Below are positions 25,165 through 33,642 of a stretch of 35,321 bases of DNA, one piece after another. Both the position numbers and the translations under genes were made by a program. This stretch comes from Candidatus Woesearchaeota archaeon. Its GTDB lineage: Archaea > Nanobdellota > Nanobdellia > Woesearchaeales > JASKKU01. Each line of letters begins with the position of its first letter. Position 1 is the stretch's first letter. The stretch is from the NCBI GenBank assembly GCA_030154045.1, contig JASKKU010000007.1:1-35321 (forward strand), in the 5' to 3' direction. The notes below the pieces were generated by a model. That model searched no databases. It saw only the letters and a program-made list of their open reading frames with translations, and was not told the DNA's origin.

Positions 25165-25662
25165 GGAATAATACTCTTTCAATTTCTCCATAACAGCATC
25201 ATACTCTAAATTTTTCAAAGAACCACTGCCTCTCTTTTTCACTCTATCCAAAGACTCGTAATTCTTTGAACCTTCATAAACTGCGTGATAAATTCCTTCA
25301 AAAAGAGTTACATCCTCTGTTTTAACTTTATCATCTGAAATTATTTTATTTAATATACCCTCAATACTATTTTCATCATCCCTGATCTTTCTATACTGAA
25401 ATAAAGCCAAAAAGTTGTCCTTGCTAAATCCCTTATATTTATCAATGGTTTTTTCGTCACATAGATTTTTCTTCAGTGAAGTTATAAATTCTCTCTTAAT
25501 CTTAGTCTTTACGTTTGAATTAGCATAATGTATCCTAGAGACAAAATATGATGCTGGGATACTCAAAACTGAACCAATAAAAGCCTTGCCAAGTTCTGAA
25601 AAGTTTAAATCATACTTATCTTTTAAATCATCTAAAATCAAATGAAGCGGTTTATTTTTCAT
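25159..25662 (-). CDS. Unrecognised protein, 167 aa
   Basis: I do not recognise this family. It is soluble and basic, and appears helical (MKNKPLHLILDDLKDKYDLNFSELGKAFIGSVLSIPASYFVSRIHYANSNVKTKIKREF). A mildly hydrophobic segment at residues 26-40 could be one buried helix rather than a true membrane span. The start is well supported: GGGGAGA, a Shine-Dalgarno-like sequence, lies a few bases before the ATG, and a box A (25701-25710) sits 44 nt upstream. Two inverted repeats in the promoter/leader suggest regulated expression. It lies beside a PIN-PhoH gene in the same direction, but I see no functional link. Confidence 0.7.
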   Translation of the reverse strand: MKNKPLHLILDDLKDKYDLNFSELGKAFIGSVLSIPASYFVSRIHYANSNVKTKIKREFITSLKKNLCDEKTIDKYKGFSKDNFLALFQYRKIRDDENSIEGILNKIISDDKVKTEDVTLFEGIYHAVYEGSKNYESLDRVKKRGSGSLKNLEYDAVMEKLKEYYSN

Positions 25663-25684
25663 TATACTCTCCCCAATGAGTATA
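25663..25684 (-). promoter_or_regulatory. Inverted repeat spanning leader and ribosome-binding site
   Basis: On the minus strand TATACTC-ATTGGGGA-GAGTATA has 7-bp perfect arms directly abutting the ATG. With the box A at 25701-25710, transcription would start at about 25680, so the hairpin would make up nearly the entire leader, with the GGGGA ribosome-binding bases in its loop. It could equally be a DNA operator. Confidence 0.4.
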
Positions 25685-25700
25685 TAAGTAAAGTAAACAC

Positions 25701-25710
25701 CTATATAAAC
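25701..25710 (-). promoter_or_regulatory. Box A flanked by an inverted repeat
   Basis: The minus strand reads GTTTATATAG. It sits inside GTAAAGT-N14-ACTTTAC (25688-25715), whose 7-bp perfect arms bracket the TATA-like element, a plausible repressor site. Confidence 0.4.
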
Positions 25711-25734
25711 TTTACGACTCTAGAGTGAATACGC

Positions 25735-27621
25735 TTAAAGCAATGTTGCTGCTTTTGATGCTGCGGACCTCTTGTTAAATCCTTTTGGCAGAGTAATATG
25801 AGCGCTTATAGCCAGGTCCTTTAATCTTTCAGCAATATGGATTATTCCTGTGTTGTATTTATTAACAAACCTATCTGTATATTGAACAGCATCTAATTGT
25901 TTGGGGTCTCCAAGGAACACGATTTTGCTGGTTTCTCCTGTTCTTCCAAGAATAATTGAAGCAACAGTCCTTGGAAAGTTTTGAGCCTCATCTACAATTA
26001 TAAATCTATCATTTAAAGTCCTGCCTTGCAAGAACTGAGGTGTTAAAAATTCAATCAGGCCAACCTTCTCTAATTGGTAAATGAAATCCTCTAATCTCTT
26101 CTTATACCAAAGGTCTCCTCTGTGAGTTCTATCATAAAAGATATCTATAAGATTATCTCTCACTGACCTTTTCCATGGTTCCATCTTATCAGATTCACTT
26201 CCTGGCAAGAAACCTATAGGCTGTGCACCAATTTCTTTAGTTGACCTAACATAAGAAATTCTCTCATAATCTCTCTTCCATACTTGATACAAACCAGCTA
26301 ACAATGCTAATACACTTTTACCAGCACCTTGCTCGCCAATAACACTAACAACAGGAATCTCTTTTGATAACAAGAATTCAAAGAAAGGAATTTGGTCGCC
26401 TTCAGGCATGATATTCTTGTGAAAAGGATACTTTGAAAACATCTCTTCAACAGAAAAGAACTCTTCTTCAACATCAAATTCATCTAAGTAGCGATTATCT
26501 GTATTAAACTCTCTAGAGATAATTTTAAGCAAATCAGATTTTGTTATTTTAGACTTTTTACTCTTCTTAACCTGGTCTTTTACTCTATTTAGTTTATTAA
26601 TGATTTTTTGTTGGTCATATTCTTGGATTTTATCTTTATTTGAGTTTCTGTTATTATAAAGGTATTTTTTATCTAATTCCCAGCAATCCTGAAGATACTG
26701 CTCAAAATTCTCTGGAGGCTTTATATGCTCTTTATCTCCAGTAATAAAAAGATAGTTTTTCCAAGGCTCATCTTCAGAAAGAGGAGGGTCAAATTTCAGA
26801 ACCATGTTTGGACGAATCAACTCACGAGGTATTTTAAAATCTGTAATAATTTCATCTAGACCTTTTTTAATAATGACATTAAAATCTTTGTACTTTTCGC
26901 TAAGCTCTTCCTCTCTTTTTAAGACTTGTTTTCCAGAGTAAACCGAATCATACTGAGTAATACGCTCTCGTTTATAATTTTCAATAGAAAATTTAACACC
27001 AATAACCATCGCCTTGTTAATGAAACTCCCATCCTCTGTAATCATAATTAATTCCTGGTCCTCATTAAGCATCTTATTTATATTTAACAAGTCATAAATA
27101 ATCCTAACATCGTCATCCGGCTTGAAATATCTCTGGAATGTTTTATTAAACTTATCCTTATCATGCAAAACATACAAAAACTTTCCCTTATTTGGCAGAG
27201 TAATTCCTTCCGTAGGGATTTCCCCTTTTTCCCAACCTAAATCATAAATAAACCTCAAAACGTCTAAAGCTCTACGAGCCATAAACCTTACATAACCGTC
27301 TTTCTTATGGTCATCTTTTATTCTATCCAATTCTTTCTCAACGACTTGTGATAACACAAAATTATTCGGCTTACCAACGGGTTCATATGTAGGAAAGTTC
27401 AGACCATATTTGTTAGAAAATTCAGTTTTCAATTCTTGAGGAACATCATTTCCTGTCAAATAGAAAGGTGCAAACGGGTCGATCAGCAGGATGTTAGTAT
27501 CAACAGAATAAACTTTTTTATTATCTTGCAAATTTTGTAAGAAAGCGTTTTCGTTATATTCAAACGGAAACGTATTAACTTTATCTTCTAGAGACTCCTT
27601 TTCCATCACTTCATTACTCAT
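25735..27621 (-). CDS. PIN-PhoH fusion (PhoH2-like) RNA-associated ATPase
   Basis: An N-terminal PIN nuclease domain (VYSVDTNILLIDPFAPFY, with further acidic residues downstream such as MITEDGSFINKA) is joined to a C-terminal PhoH ATPase. The ATPase shows Walker A (VIGEQGAGKSVLALLAG), IGFLPGSESDKMEPWKRSVRDNL, and Walker B (FIIVDEAQNFP) followed by FLGDPKQLDAVQY. PhoH2 proteins of this layout have RNA unwinding and cleaving activity in the cases studied. An insertion of about 100 charged residues separates the domains. The ORF track starts at 27684, but a box A (27643-27654) lies inside that extension, 26 nt before the ATG at 27621, so I take 27621 as the leaderless start (628 aa). Confidence 0.88.
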   Translation of the reverse strand: MSNEVMEKESLEDKVNTFPFEYNENAFLQNLQDNKKVYSVDTNILLIDPFAPFYLTGNDVPQELKTEFSNKYGLNFPTYEPVGKPNNFVLSQVVEKELDRIKDDHKKDGYVRFMARRALDVLRFIYDLGWEKGEIPTEGITLPNKGKFLYVLHDKDKFNKTFQRYFKPDDDVRIIYDLLNINKMLNEDQELIMITEDGSFINKAMVIGVKFSIENYKRERITQYDSVYSGKQVLKREEELSEKYKDFNVIIKKGLDEIITDFKIPRELIRPNMVLKFDPPLSEDEPWKNYLFITGDKEHIKPPENFEQYLQDCWELDKKYLYNNRNSNKDKIQEYDQQKIINKLNRVKDQVKKSKKSKITKSDLLKIISREFNTDNRYLDEFDVEEEFFSVEEMFSKYPFHKNIMPEGDQIPFFEFLLSKEIPVVSVIGEQGAGKSVLALLAGLYQVWKRDYERISYVRSTKEIGAQPIGFLPGSESDKMEPWKRSVRDNLIDIFYDRTHRGDLWYKKRLEDFIYQLEKVGLIEFLTPQFLQGRTLNDRFIIVDEAQNFPRTVASIILGRTGETSKIVFLGDPKQLDAVQYTDRFVNKYNTGIIHIAERLKDLAISAHITLPKGFNKRSAASKAATLL

Positions 27622-27642
27622 CTTCAACAAATTTTCACGAAA

Positions 27643-27654
27643 CATATATTTAAA
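27643..27654 (-). promoter_or_regulatory. Box A element of the PIN-PhoH gene
   Basis: The minus strand reads TTTAAATATATG. It is centred 26-27 nt before ATG 27621, which places transcription start at that codon and argues against the longer ORF. Confidence 0.5.
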
Positions 27655-27746
27655 GGTTACCATTCCACAATAGTTAATTCTCATAACATATTATGTAGAA
27701 AACAAATCAGACAGAAATCAAGATTCAAAATCATAGAAAAAGACGA

Positions 27747-29471
27747 CTATATGCCGAAATCTTTAGAAAGTCTATTATTTTTCCTGTTAAGATAAGTCGT
27801 ATGCAGTAGCTTATGGGCTTTCTCGCTTAAAGGCTTTTCAAGAAACTCTTCATATAATTTATTTATTGATGGATTAAGATGGCTTAATCTAACACTCTTC
27901 ATCTCGTCATTCTTTCTTAAAGCTTTAATTCTTTTCTGCACAATTTCCATATTTGTAGGAATTGGTTGACCGCCGCCACCAACACAACCGCCTGGGCAAG
28001 CCATAACCTCAATAAAATCATACTTGTCTAAATTATCAAAAATTTTCCTTGCCTTTCCCAAAGTCTGAACAACAGCAAACCGTATAGTTCTACCATTTAT
28101 TTCAACACTACCTTCTCTTAAAAAGCCGTCTTCACTAACATTACTAAATTCAAACTCCAACTTTTCCTGATTAGTAAGCAGATGATTAACAGTCCTTAAA
28201 GCAGCCTGGCATACTCCGCCTGTTAACCCAAAAATCGTGCCAGCTCCTGAAGACTCTCCCAAAGGAGAATCAAAACTACCTTCCTTTAACTTAGCGAAAT
28301 CTATGCCATAAGACTTTAACAGCCTGGCAAGCTCTCTCGTTGTCAAAACAAAATCCACATCTTCTATAAATTCATACCTTCTCGCTTCCTCTTTTTTTGC
28401 TATACAAGGCATTATAGAAACTAACTTCAATTGTTCAGGATGCTTTCCTATCTTCTTTGCAAAGTATGTCTTAAATACAGCACCAAACATCTGTTGAGGA
28501 CTCTTACAACTAGATAGATTTTCAATATGCTCAGGATAAAACTCTTCCACAAACTTAACCCATGCAGGACAACAGGAAGTAAACATAGGCAATTTTCCAT
28601 TGCCTTCAAGTCTTTTTATCAACTCATTAGCCTCTTCAACAATGGTTAAGTCGGCACCAAACTGAGTATCAAAAACATAATCAAAGCCAAGCATTCTTAA
28701 AGCAGTTATAAGCTTGCCAGTAGAGATTTCTCCAGCAGGCAACCCGAACTCTTCCCCTATGGAAACCCTCACAGAAGGCGCAATCTGTGCTGCAACGATG
28801 TAATCCTTATCATTCAAAATAGAAACAACCTCATCAGTCTCAGACTTCTCTTCCAAAGCACAGGTTGGACAATTAATCACACATTGACCGCAAAAAACGC
28901 ATTCGGTTTGATTTATAGGAACCTCATAAGCTGTGCTAGGCCTAACACTCCTACCTCTACCTGCATAAGTTAAAGCATTAACCGTTTGCAATTCACTGCA
29001 CACTTGAACACATTTCCCGCATTTTATACACTTAGACAAATCTCTAATAAATGCATAAGAAGAGTCATCCACATCTTGTTTTTCAGTAGGGTTCTCATTG
29101 CTTAAGATTTCAAAAGGTATCTCTTCAATTTCGTATTCGTTAGCATACTCAAAAAGCTTGCAATCTGTCGATTTATTACAAGACAAGCACTCCTGTTTAT
29201 GGTCAGCAATCAACAACTGTAAATTAGTTCTACGAGCATCAAAAACCTTCTCAGAATTCGTTACAATATTCATTCCTTCTTTAAGTTTTGTTGAACAAGA
29301 AGTCCTCAACTTTCCATCTACTTCCACAACACAAAGCCTGCAAACCGCTCTTGGTTCCAACAGCTCATGATAACAGAATGTTGGAATCTTTATGCCTATC
29401 TTTCTGCAAGCTTCCAAAACTGTTAAACCATTATCAAATTCGTATTCCTGTCCATTAATCTTTACTTTCAT
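27747..29471 (-). CDS. hydA: [FeFe] hydrogenase catalytic subunit HydA
   Basis: This 574-aa subunit carries the H-cluster that makes or oxidises H2. In order it has a 2Fe-2S domain (C33, C44, C47, C59), a His-ligated 4Fe-4S motif (HKQECLSCNKSTDC), two 4Fe-4S ferredoxin motifs (CIKCGKCVQVC, CVFCGQCVINC) and the three H-cluster signatures: TSCCPAW near 298, MPCIAKKEEA near 353 and MACPGGCVGGGGQP near 490. All ligand cysteines and the proton-relay Cys of TSCCP are present. It is the last gene of a hydC-hydB-hydA operon, which points to the trimeric electron-bifurcating type (group A3). Maturation genes hydEFG are not in the window and must be elsewhere if the enzyme is active. Confidence 0.95.
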   Translation of the reverse strand: MKVKINGQEYEFDNGLTVLEACRKIGIKIPTFCYHELLEPRAVCRLCVVEVDGKLRTSCSTKLKEGMNIVTNSEKVFDARRTNLQLLIADHKQECLSCNKSTDCKLFEYANEYEIEEIPFEILSNENPTEKQDVDDSSYAFIRDLSKCIKCGKCVQVCSELQTVNALTYAGRGRSVRPSTAYEVPINQTECVFCGQCVINCPTCALEEKSETDEVVSILNDKDYIVAAQIAPSVRVSIGEEFGLPAGEISTGKLITALRMLGFDYVFDTQFGADLTIVEEANELIKRLEGNGKLPMFTSCCPAWVKFVEEFYPEHIENLSSCKSPQQMFGAVFKTYFAKKIGKHPEQLKLVSIMPCIAKKEEARRYEFIEDVDFVLTTRELARLLKSYGIDFAKLKEGSFDSPLGESSGAGTIFGLTGGVCQAALRTVNHLLTNQEKLEFEFSNVSEDGFLREGSVEINGRTIRFAVVQTLGKARKIFDNLDKYDFIEVMACPGGCVGGGGQPIPTNMEIVQKRIKALRKNDEMKSVRLSHLNPSINKLYEEFLEKPLSEKAHKLLHTTYLNRKNNRLSKDFGI

Positions 29472-29482
29472 TTTATTAAAGC

Positions 29483-31234
29483 TTAATCTTTAGTAATAGC
29501 ATTAAACTTGCATACTTCAAAACACTTGCCGCAATGGATGCATTTGCTTTGGTCAATGAAATGCTTTTCTTTAGGTTGGCCCTCAATTGCCTGCACAGGA
29601 CAGTTCATTGCACAGACATGACAACCTATGCAAGCATCAGTAATAGTATAAATTACAGGACCAGATATCTTCTGTTCATACTCATTAATAAAAAACCTCA
29701 AACTCGATTCAATTACATTAGGAGTTCCTTGTCCCAAACCGCACAGAGAGTTATTCTTTACATAATCAGATAGCTTATTCAATAGATCTAAATCTTCATA
29801 ATTCGCATTATGATTTATTATTCTATCAATAATCTTCTTAAGTTGGACAACGCCTTCTCTGCAAGGAGTACATTGCCCGCAGGATTCCAACCTCAAAAAG
29901 TCCAGGAAGAAACTCACAAGTTTAAGTATAGAATCATCTTGATTTAAGGCAATCAAACCTCCAGAACCCAACATTGACCCTATTTCCTTTAAAGAATCAT
30001 AATCCAAAGCAATATCAAAAAGTTCTTTAGGTACTAAACCTCCTAAAGGGCCCCCAATTTGCACTGCCTTAAGTTCTTTCTTGCTTCTTGAACCTCCAGC
30101 AATATCGTATAAAACAGTCTTCAAAGGAGTCCCCATCTTAACCTCGATGATTCCTGTATCTTCCAAATCACCGCTCAAACACAGAACAACAGTCCCTCCT
30201 GAATTCTCTGTTCCTAAGTTGGCAAAGAATTCCGCTCCTTTCTCAAAAATCAGAGTTACAGATGCATAAGTTTTAACATTGTTTATGTTAGTTGGCTTTC
30301 CTAGAATTCCTCTCTCAGCAGGATACGGTGGCCTTACCCTTGGCTGACCTCTTTTCCCTTCAATAGATTTTATCAATGCAGTCTCCTCTCCGCAAACAAA
30401 CGCGCCAGCACCTTCCACAACTTTAATATCAAAAGAAACCTTGTTGAAAATGTTTTCTCCTAGATAACCATTCTCTCTTAAAATTTTTATCGCTTGTTTA
30501 ATTCTCTGAGAAGCCAAAGGATACTCTTCTCTTACATAAATAAATCCCTTCTTTGCACCAGTAGCATAAGCACCAATAAGCATGCCTTCAATAACAGCAA
30601 AAGGGTCGCTCTCTAAAAGGCTTCGATCCATAAAAGCTCCAGGGTCGCCTTCATCAGCATTGCATACCAAGAACTTGACATCTGATTGAGCTTGCCTTAA
30701 GAACTTCCATTTCAAACCTGTTGGGAATCCTGCACCACCTCTGCCTCTCAACTTAGATTTCAAAAGTTCATTTATAACTTCTTCTGGATTAAGCTCCAAA
30801 GCCCTTTTTAATCCCTTAAACCCATCATTCTCAATATATTCTCTCAAAGACAAAGGTTCAATAACACCGCATCTCCTAAGCAAAAACCTGTCCTGATATT
30901 TATAGTAAGGGACATCATTAATCTTTTCAAAGCTTTGATTATCTCTTTTATACAATAAATTCTCCGCAACTCTGTGATTAAGTAAGGAATCAACAATCGT
31001 TTCAACATCTTTAACTTTAAGATTTGTATATAAAATAGAACATGGTTCAACAACCATTAAAGGGCCTTTTCCACATAAACCTATACATCCAACTTCCTTA
31101 ATCTCAACATCTATGCCTTTATCACTAAACTCCTGCTTTCTTTCCTCAATCAACTGTTTCAACTTATCCATCACTGCAAGCGAATCACTCGCTCTGCATG
31201 CAGTTGCTCCGCAGATCCTTAGGGTATATTTCAT
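29483..31234 (-). CDS. hydB: Hydrogenase flavoprotein subunit HydB (NuoF-like)
   Basis: This subunit carries FMN and Fe-S clusters and links NAD(H) to the hydrogenase. Domains in order are an N-terminal thioredoxin-like 2Fe-2S domain (CGATACRASD and VGCIGLCGKGP), the NuoF core with the NADH/FMN loops (LRGRGGAGFPTGLKWKF, CNADEGDPGAFMDRSLLESDP) and a 4Fe-4S site (ESCGQCTPCREG). A C-terminal two-cluster ferredoxin domain follows (CIGCHVCAMNCP, CIHCGKCFEVC). This composite layout is the HydB form rather than NuoF of complex I. The ORF track starts at a TTG (31273); the ATG at 31234 begins exactly at the 2Fe-2S domain (MKYTLRICG) and is preferred. It lies 11 bp before hydA. Confidence 0.94.
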   Translation of the reverse strand: MKYTLRICGATACRASDSLAVMDKLKQLIEERKQEFSDKGIDVEIKEVGCIGLCGKGPLMVVEPCSILYTNLKVKDVETIVDSLLNHRVAENLLYKRDNQSFEKINDVPYYKYQDRFLLRRCGVIEPLSLREYIENDGFKGLKRALELNPEEVINELLKSKLRGRGGAGFPTGLKWKFLRQAQSDVKFLVCNADEGDPGAFMDRSLLESDPFAVIEGMLIGAYATGAKKGFIYVREEYPLASQRIKQAIKILRENGYLGENIFNKVSFDIKVVEGAGAFVCGEETALIKSIEGKRGQPRVRPPYPAERGILGKPTNINNVKTYASVTLIFEKGAEFFANLGTENSGGTVVLCLSGDLEDTGIIEVKMGTPLKTVLYDIAGGSRSKKELKAVQIGGPLGGLVPKELFDIALDYDSLKEIGSMLGSGGLIALNQDDSILKLVSFFLDFLRLESCGQCTPCREGVVQLKKIIDRIINHNANYEDLDLLNKLSDYVKNNSLCGLGQGTPNVIESSLRFFINEYEQKISGPVIYTITDACIGCHVCAMNCPVQAIEGQPKEKHFIDQSKCIHCGKCFEVCKFNAITKD

Positions 31235-31280
31235 TTTTTGTTCTTTTTTTCTTTTAAGTTCTTTTTCAATCAAAATTTTA

Positions 31281-31757
31281 TTATTCCTGCTTATGATTTC
31301 CTTCTGATTTCATAATTTCTTTAATCAAAGCTTTCATTTTGTTATAGTTAAGATTTCCATAAATCTTATTATTAATCCTGCAAACAGGCGCCATCGCACA
31401 AACGCCTAGACATCTAACTTCTCTCAAAGTAAACAACTTATCTTTTGTGGTTTGATTAACATCTATCTTAAGAACATCCTTTACAGCTCTTTTAAGTTCA
31501 CTACTATGATTTATATGACAGGCAGTGCCTTCGCAAACCTCAATAACATACTTTCCGCTAGCCTCTAACTTAAACTGGTTATAAAAAGTAGCAAGCCCAT
31601 AAAGTTTAGACAGAGGAATATTTCTCTCAAAGCTTATTTGTCTTAGAACTTTCTCGGGAAGATAGCCATACTTTTTATTTACTTGCGAAAGCTCTTCAAG
31701 AATACTAACTTTATTAAACAATTCATCAAGATTCTCAATATCCTCTTTCAAATCCAT
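31281..31757 (-). CDS. hydC: Hydrogenase subunit HydC (NuoE-like 2Fe-2S protein)
   Basis: This small thioredoxin-fold 2Fe-2S subunit is related to NuoE. Helices around IEELSQVNKKYGYLPEKVLRQISFERNIPLSKLYGLATFYNQF are typical of the family, and the four cluster cysteines are visible in CEGTACH and VRCLGVCAMAP. It is the first gene of the hydC-B-A operon and would pass electrons within the HydABC complex. The ORF-track start is a TTG at 31763; the ATG at 31757 lies about 29 nt after a box A (31781-31790), so it is the likely leaderless start (158 aa). Confidence 0.94.
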   Translation of the reverse strand: MDLKEDIENLDELFNKVSILEELSQVNKKYGYLPEKVLRQISFERNIPLSKLYGLATFYNQFKLEASGKYVIEVCEGTACHINHSSELKRAVKDVLKIDVNQTTKDKLFTLREVRCLGVCAMAPVCRINNKIYGNLNYNKMKALIKEIMKSEGNHKQE

Positions 31758-31780
31758 TGACAATAAAACTCTCGAAGTAG

Positions 31781-31790
31781 CTATATAAAA
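31781..31790 (-). promoter_or_regulatory. Box A element of the hydCBA operon
   Basis: The minus strand reads TTTTATATAG, centred 29 nt before ATG 31757. It is one of the best TATA-like matches in the window and the only visible promoter for the three hydrogenase genes. Confidence 0.5.
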
Positions 31791-31863
31791 CTTATTCTCA
31801 TCTCAAAAGTGAAAAAAACAAACCTTAAAATTCACACTAGATTAACAAAAACCTTAACAAAAA

Positions 31864-31874
31864 CTTTTTAATAA
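31864..31874 (+). promoter_or_regulatory. Box A element of trmI
   Basis: CTTTTTAATAA is centred about 27 nt before ATG 31895, predicting a leaderless mRNA. Confidence 0.45.
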
Positions 31875-31894
31875 CAAGGAATCATCAATAAGTT

Positions 31895-32662
31895 ATGAAC
31901 AAAGAAAACAACAAAGTCATTTTATTGCACAAACAAACATTTAAGAGTTTCTTAGTTGATAGAAGCAAAGATTTTCATTCCAACTTCGGCATGATAAAAA
32001 AAGAGCAATTAGAAAATGCCAAGCCTGGCGATATACTAAAAACAAACACTAACAAAGAACTTATTGTCATCAACCCCGAATTCTCTGATTTATATGATAA
32101 AATAAAAAGAAGAGCTCAGATAATCCCAAAAAAAGATATTGGTTTAATTTTAGCAAACACATTAATCGGAAAAGATGACATTTGCATAGATGCTGGCTCA
32201 GGCACAGGCGCTTTAGCAATTGCTTTGGCAAGATACTGTAAAAAAGTTTTCTCGCTTGACATAAGAGAAGACCATCAAGAAATCGCAAAAAGCAACGCTG
32301 AGTTTTTAGGAATAAAAAATATTGAATTCTTGATTGGAGACATTTATGATGCAAACTTTGTAGCCTCAAAACTTAAAGGGATAAAGGCCTCTTTATTAAC
32401 ATTAGATGTTCCTGAACCTTGGCAAGCTATAGATACAGCAAAAGCAGTATTAAAAACAGGCGGTTTCATTGCAGTTTATACACCTACAATAATCCAAAAC
32501 GCTGAGTTTTTAAACGAACTAAGGAATCACGAAGAGTTCATTCACATAAAAACAGTAAATGTAATGGAACAGCAATGGGAAATTGAAGGCAGAAAAATAA
32601 GGCCAAAAAGCTGGAGCATCTATCATTCAGGTTTTATCTCATTAGCCAGAAAGATAAGATAG
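31895..32662 (+). CDS. trmI: tRNA (adenine-N1)-methyltransferase TrmI-like (A57/A58)
   Basis: This SAM-dependent enzyme methylates N1 of adenine 58 (and 57 in some archaea) in the tRNA T-loop. The N-terminal beta domain ends in the typical YDKIKRRAQIIPKKDIGLIL. The Rossmann fold follows with SAM motif I (CIDAGSGTGALAIALARY), an acidic strand end (VFSLDIREDH) and the LTLDVPEPWQAI catalytic-region motif. The C-terminus matches the family (YTPTIIQNAEFLNELR, IKTVNVMEQQWEIEGRKIRPKSW). The length of 255 aa is normal. Its end overlaps the convergent dus gene by 40 bp. Confidence 0.92.
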   Translation: MNKENNKVILLHKQTFKSFLVDRSKDFHSNFGMIKKEQLENAKPGDILKTNTNKELIVINPEFSDLYDKIKRRAQIIPKKDIGLILANTLIGKDDICIDAGSGTGALAIALARYCKKVFSLDIREDHQEIAKSNAEFLGIKNIEFLIGDIYDANFVASKLKGIKASLLTLDVPEPWQAIDTAKAVLKTGGFIAVYTPTIIQNAEFLNELRNHEEFIHIKTVNVMEQQWEIEGRKIRPKSWSIYHSGFISLARKIR

Positions 32663-33516
32663 TCTTTTAATTCATCATAATCTTTGATTAAAGTTATTTT
32701 TCTCTTGAATTCTTTAGAATTTTTTAAACCGCTTATCAAAAACAACGAGAGTTTTTTAAGCGCATTAATATCTTGTTCTAACTCAACAAGCCTAAGCAAA
32801 ATTGTTGATTTCGAAGCTTTTTTATCATACTTTATTTCTGAGAATATTCCAGGGTTTCTCAACGCAGCTCTTCCAATCATTACGGCATCAACCTTATCTT
32901 TAACTTTAAAATAGTCTTCCCTGCTCCAGATATCGCCATTGCCCACAACAATTTTATTCGTTAATTCTTTAGCCCTAAATATAGAATCCCAATCACTTTT
33001 GCCCGAATAGCCTTGCTTAGCAACCCTGCCATGAATTATAATCATATCAACAAAAGGTTCAACAGCCTTAACAACCTCTTCAATATTATTCTTATAATAA
33101 CCCAACCTTACTTTAACACTAACCTTCAACTTAGTATTTTCTCTAATAGTTCTTACAAGAGTTCTTAACAAACGCAAATCCTTTAACAATGCAGAACCAG
33201 AACCTGAATCAACAATCTTTCTTGAAGGACAGCCAGCATTCAAATCAATGATATCATAAATATTCAATTCATCTATAAACTGCACGGCCTTTTTTATTAT
33301 CTCTTGATTGTTACCAAAAATCTGTATTCCTTTCAATCCAGGCTCTTTTTTTCCTTCAAAAACTAGTTCTCTTGTCTTATCATTGCCATAAACCAAAGCA
33401 AAACTACTGACTAAAGGAACAAAGGTTAAGTCAGCGCCTAATTCCTTAGCAATAATCCTAAAGCTTAAAGTTGTAAGCTCACTCAAAGGAGCCAGCATTA
33501 ACTTAGCTTTAACCAT
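32623..33516 (-). CDS. dus: tRNA-dihydrouridine synthase
   Basis: This FMN enzyme reduces uridines in tRNA to dihydrouridine. The TIM-barrel landmarks are present: LAPLSELTTLSFR at the N-terminus, the catalytic Cys in IDLNAGCPSRKIV, the SVKVRLGY strand, IIIHGRVAKQGYSG, IVVGNGDI and the FMN-phosphate loop VDAVMIGRAALRNPGIF. At 297 aa it is slightly shorter than bacterial forms. It is convergent with trmI, and the last 40 bp of the two genes overlap. Two adjacent tRNA modification genes is a sensible pairing, although they lie on opposite strands. A box A (33541-33550) precedes the ATG by about 30 nt. Confidence 0.93.
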   Translation of the reverse strand: MVKAKLMLAPLSELTTLSFRIIAKELGADLTFVPLVSSFALVYGNDKTRELVFEGKKEPGLKGIQIFGNNQEIIKKAVQFIDELNIYDIIDLNAGCPSRKIVDSGSGSALLKDLRLLRTLVRTIRENTKLKVSVKVRLGYYKNNIEEVVKAVEPFVDMIIIHGRVAKQGYSGKSDWDSIFRAKELTNKIVVGNGDIWSREDYFKVKDKVDAVMIGRAALRNPGIFSEIKYDKKASKSTILLRLVELEQDINALKKLSLFLISGLKNSKEFKRKITLIKDYDELKDYLIFLANEIKPE

Positions 33517-33540
33517 AAAAATTAAAGAAGTCGCTAGTTA

Positions 33541-33550
33541 TTAAAAGTTT
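33541..33550 (-). promoter_or_regulatory. Box A element of dus
   Basis: The minus strand reads AAACTTTTAA, centred about 30 nt before the dus ATG. Confidence 0.35.
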
Positions 33551-33642
33551 AGTGATTAATAGACACACTTTCATAAAATTAAAAAAGGAACAACTAAAAT
33601 TAAAATAAAAGATAAAACCAACGAATAAAAAAGAACACAAAA

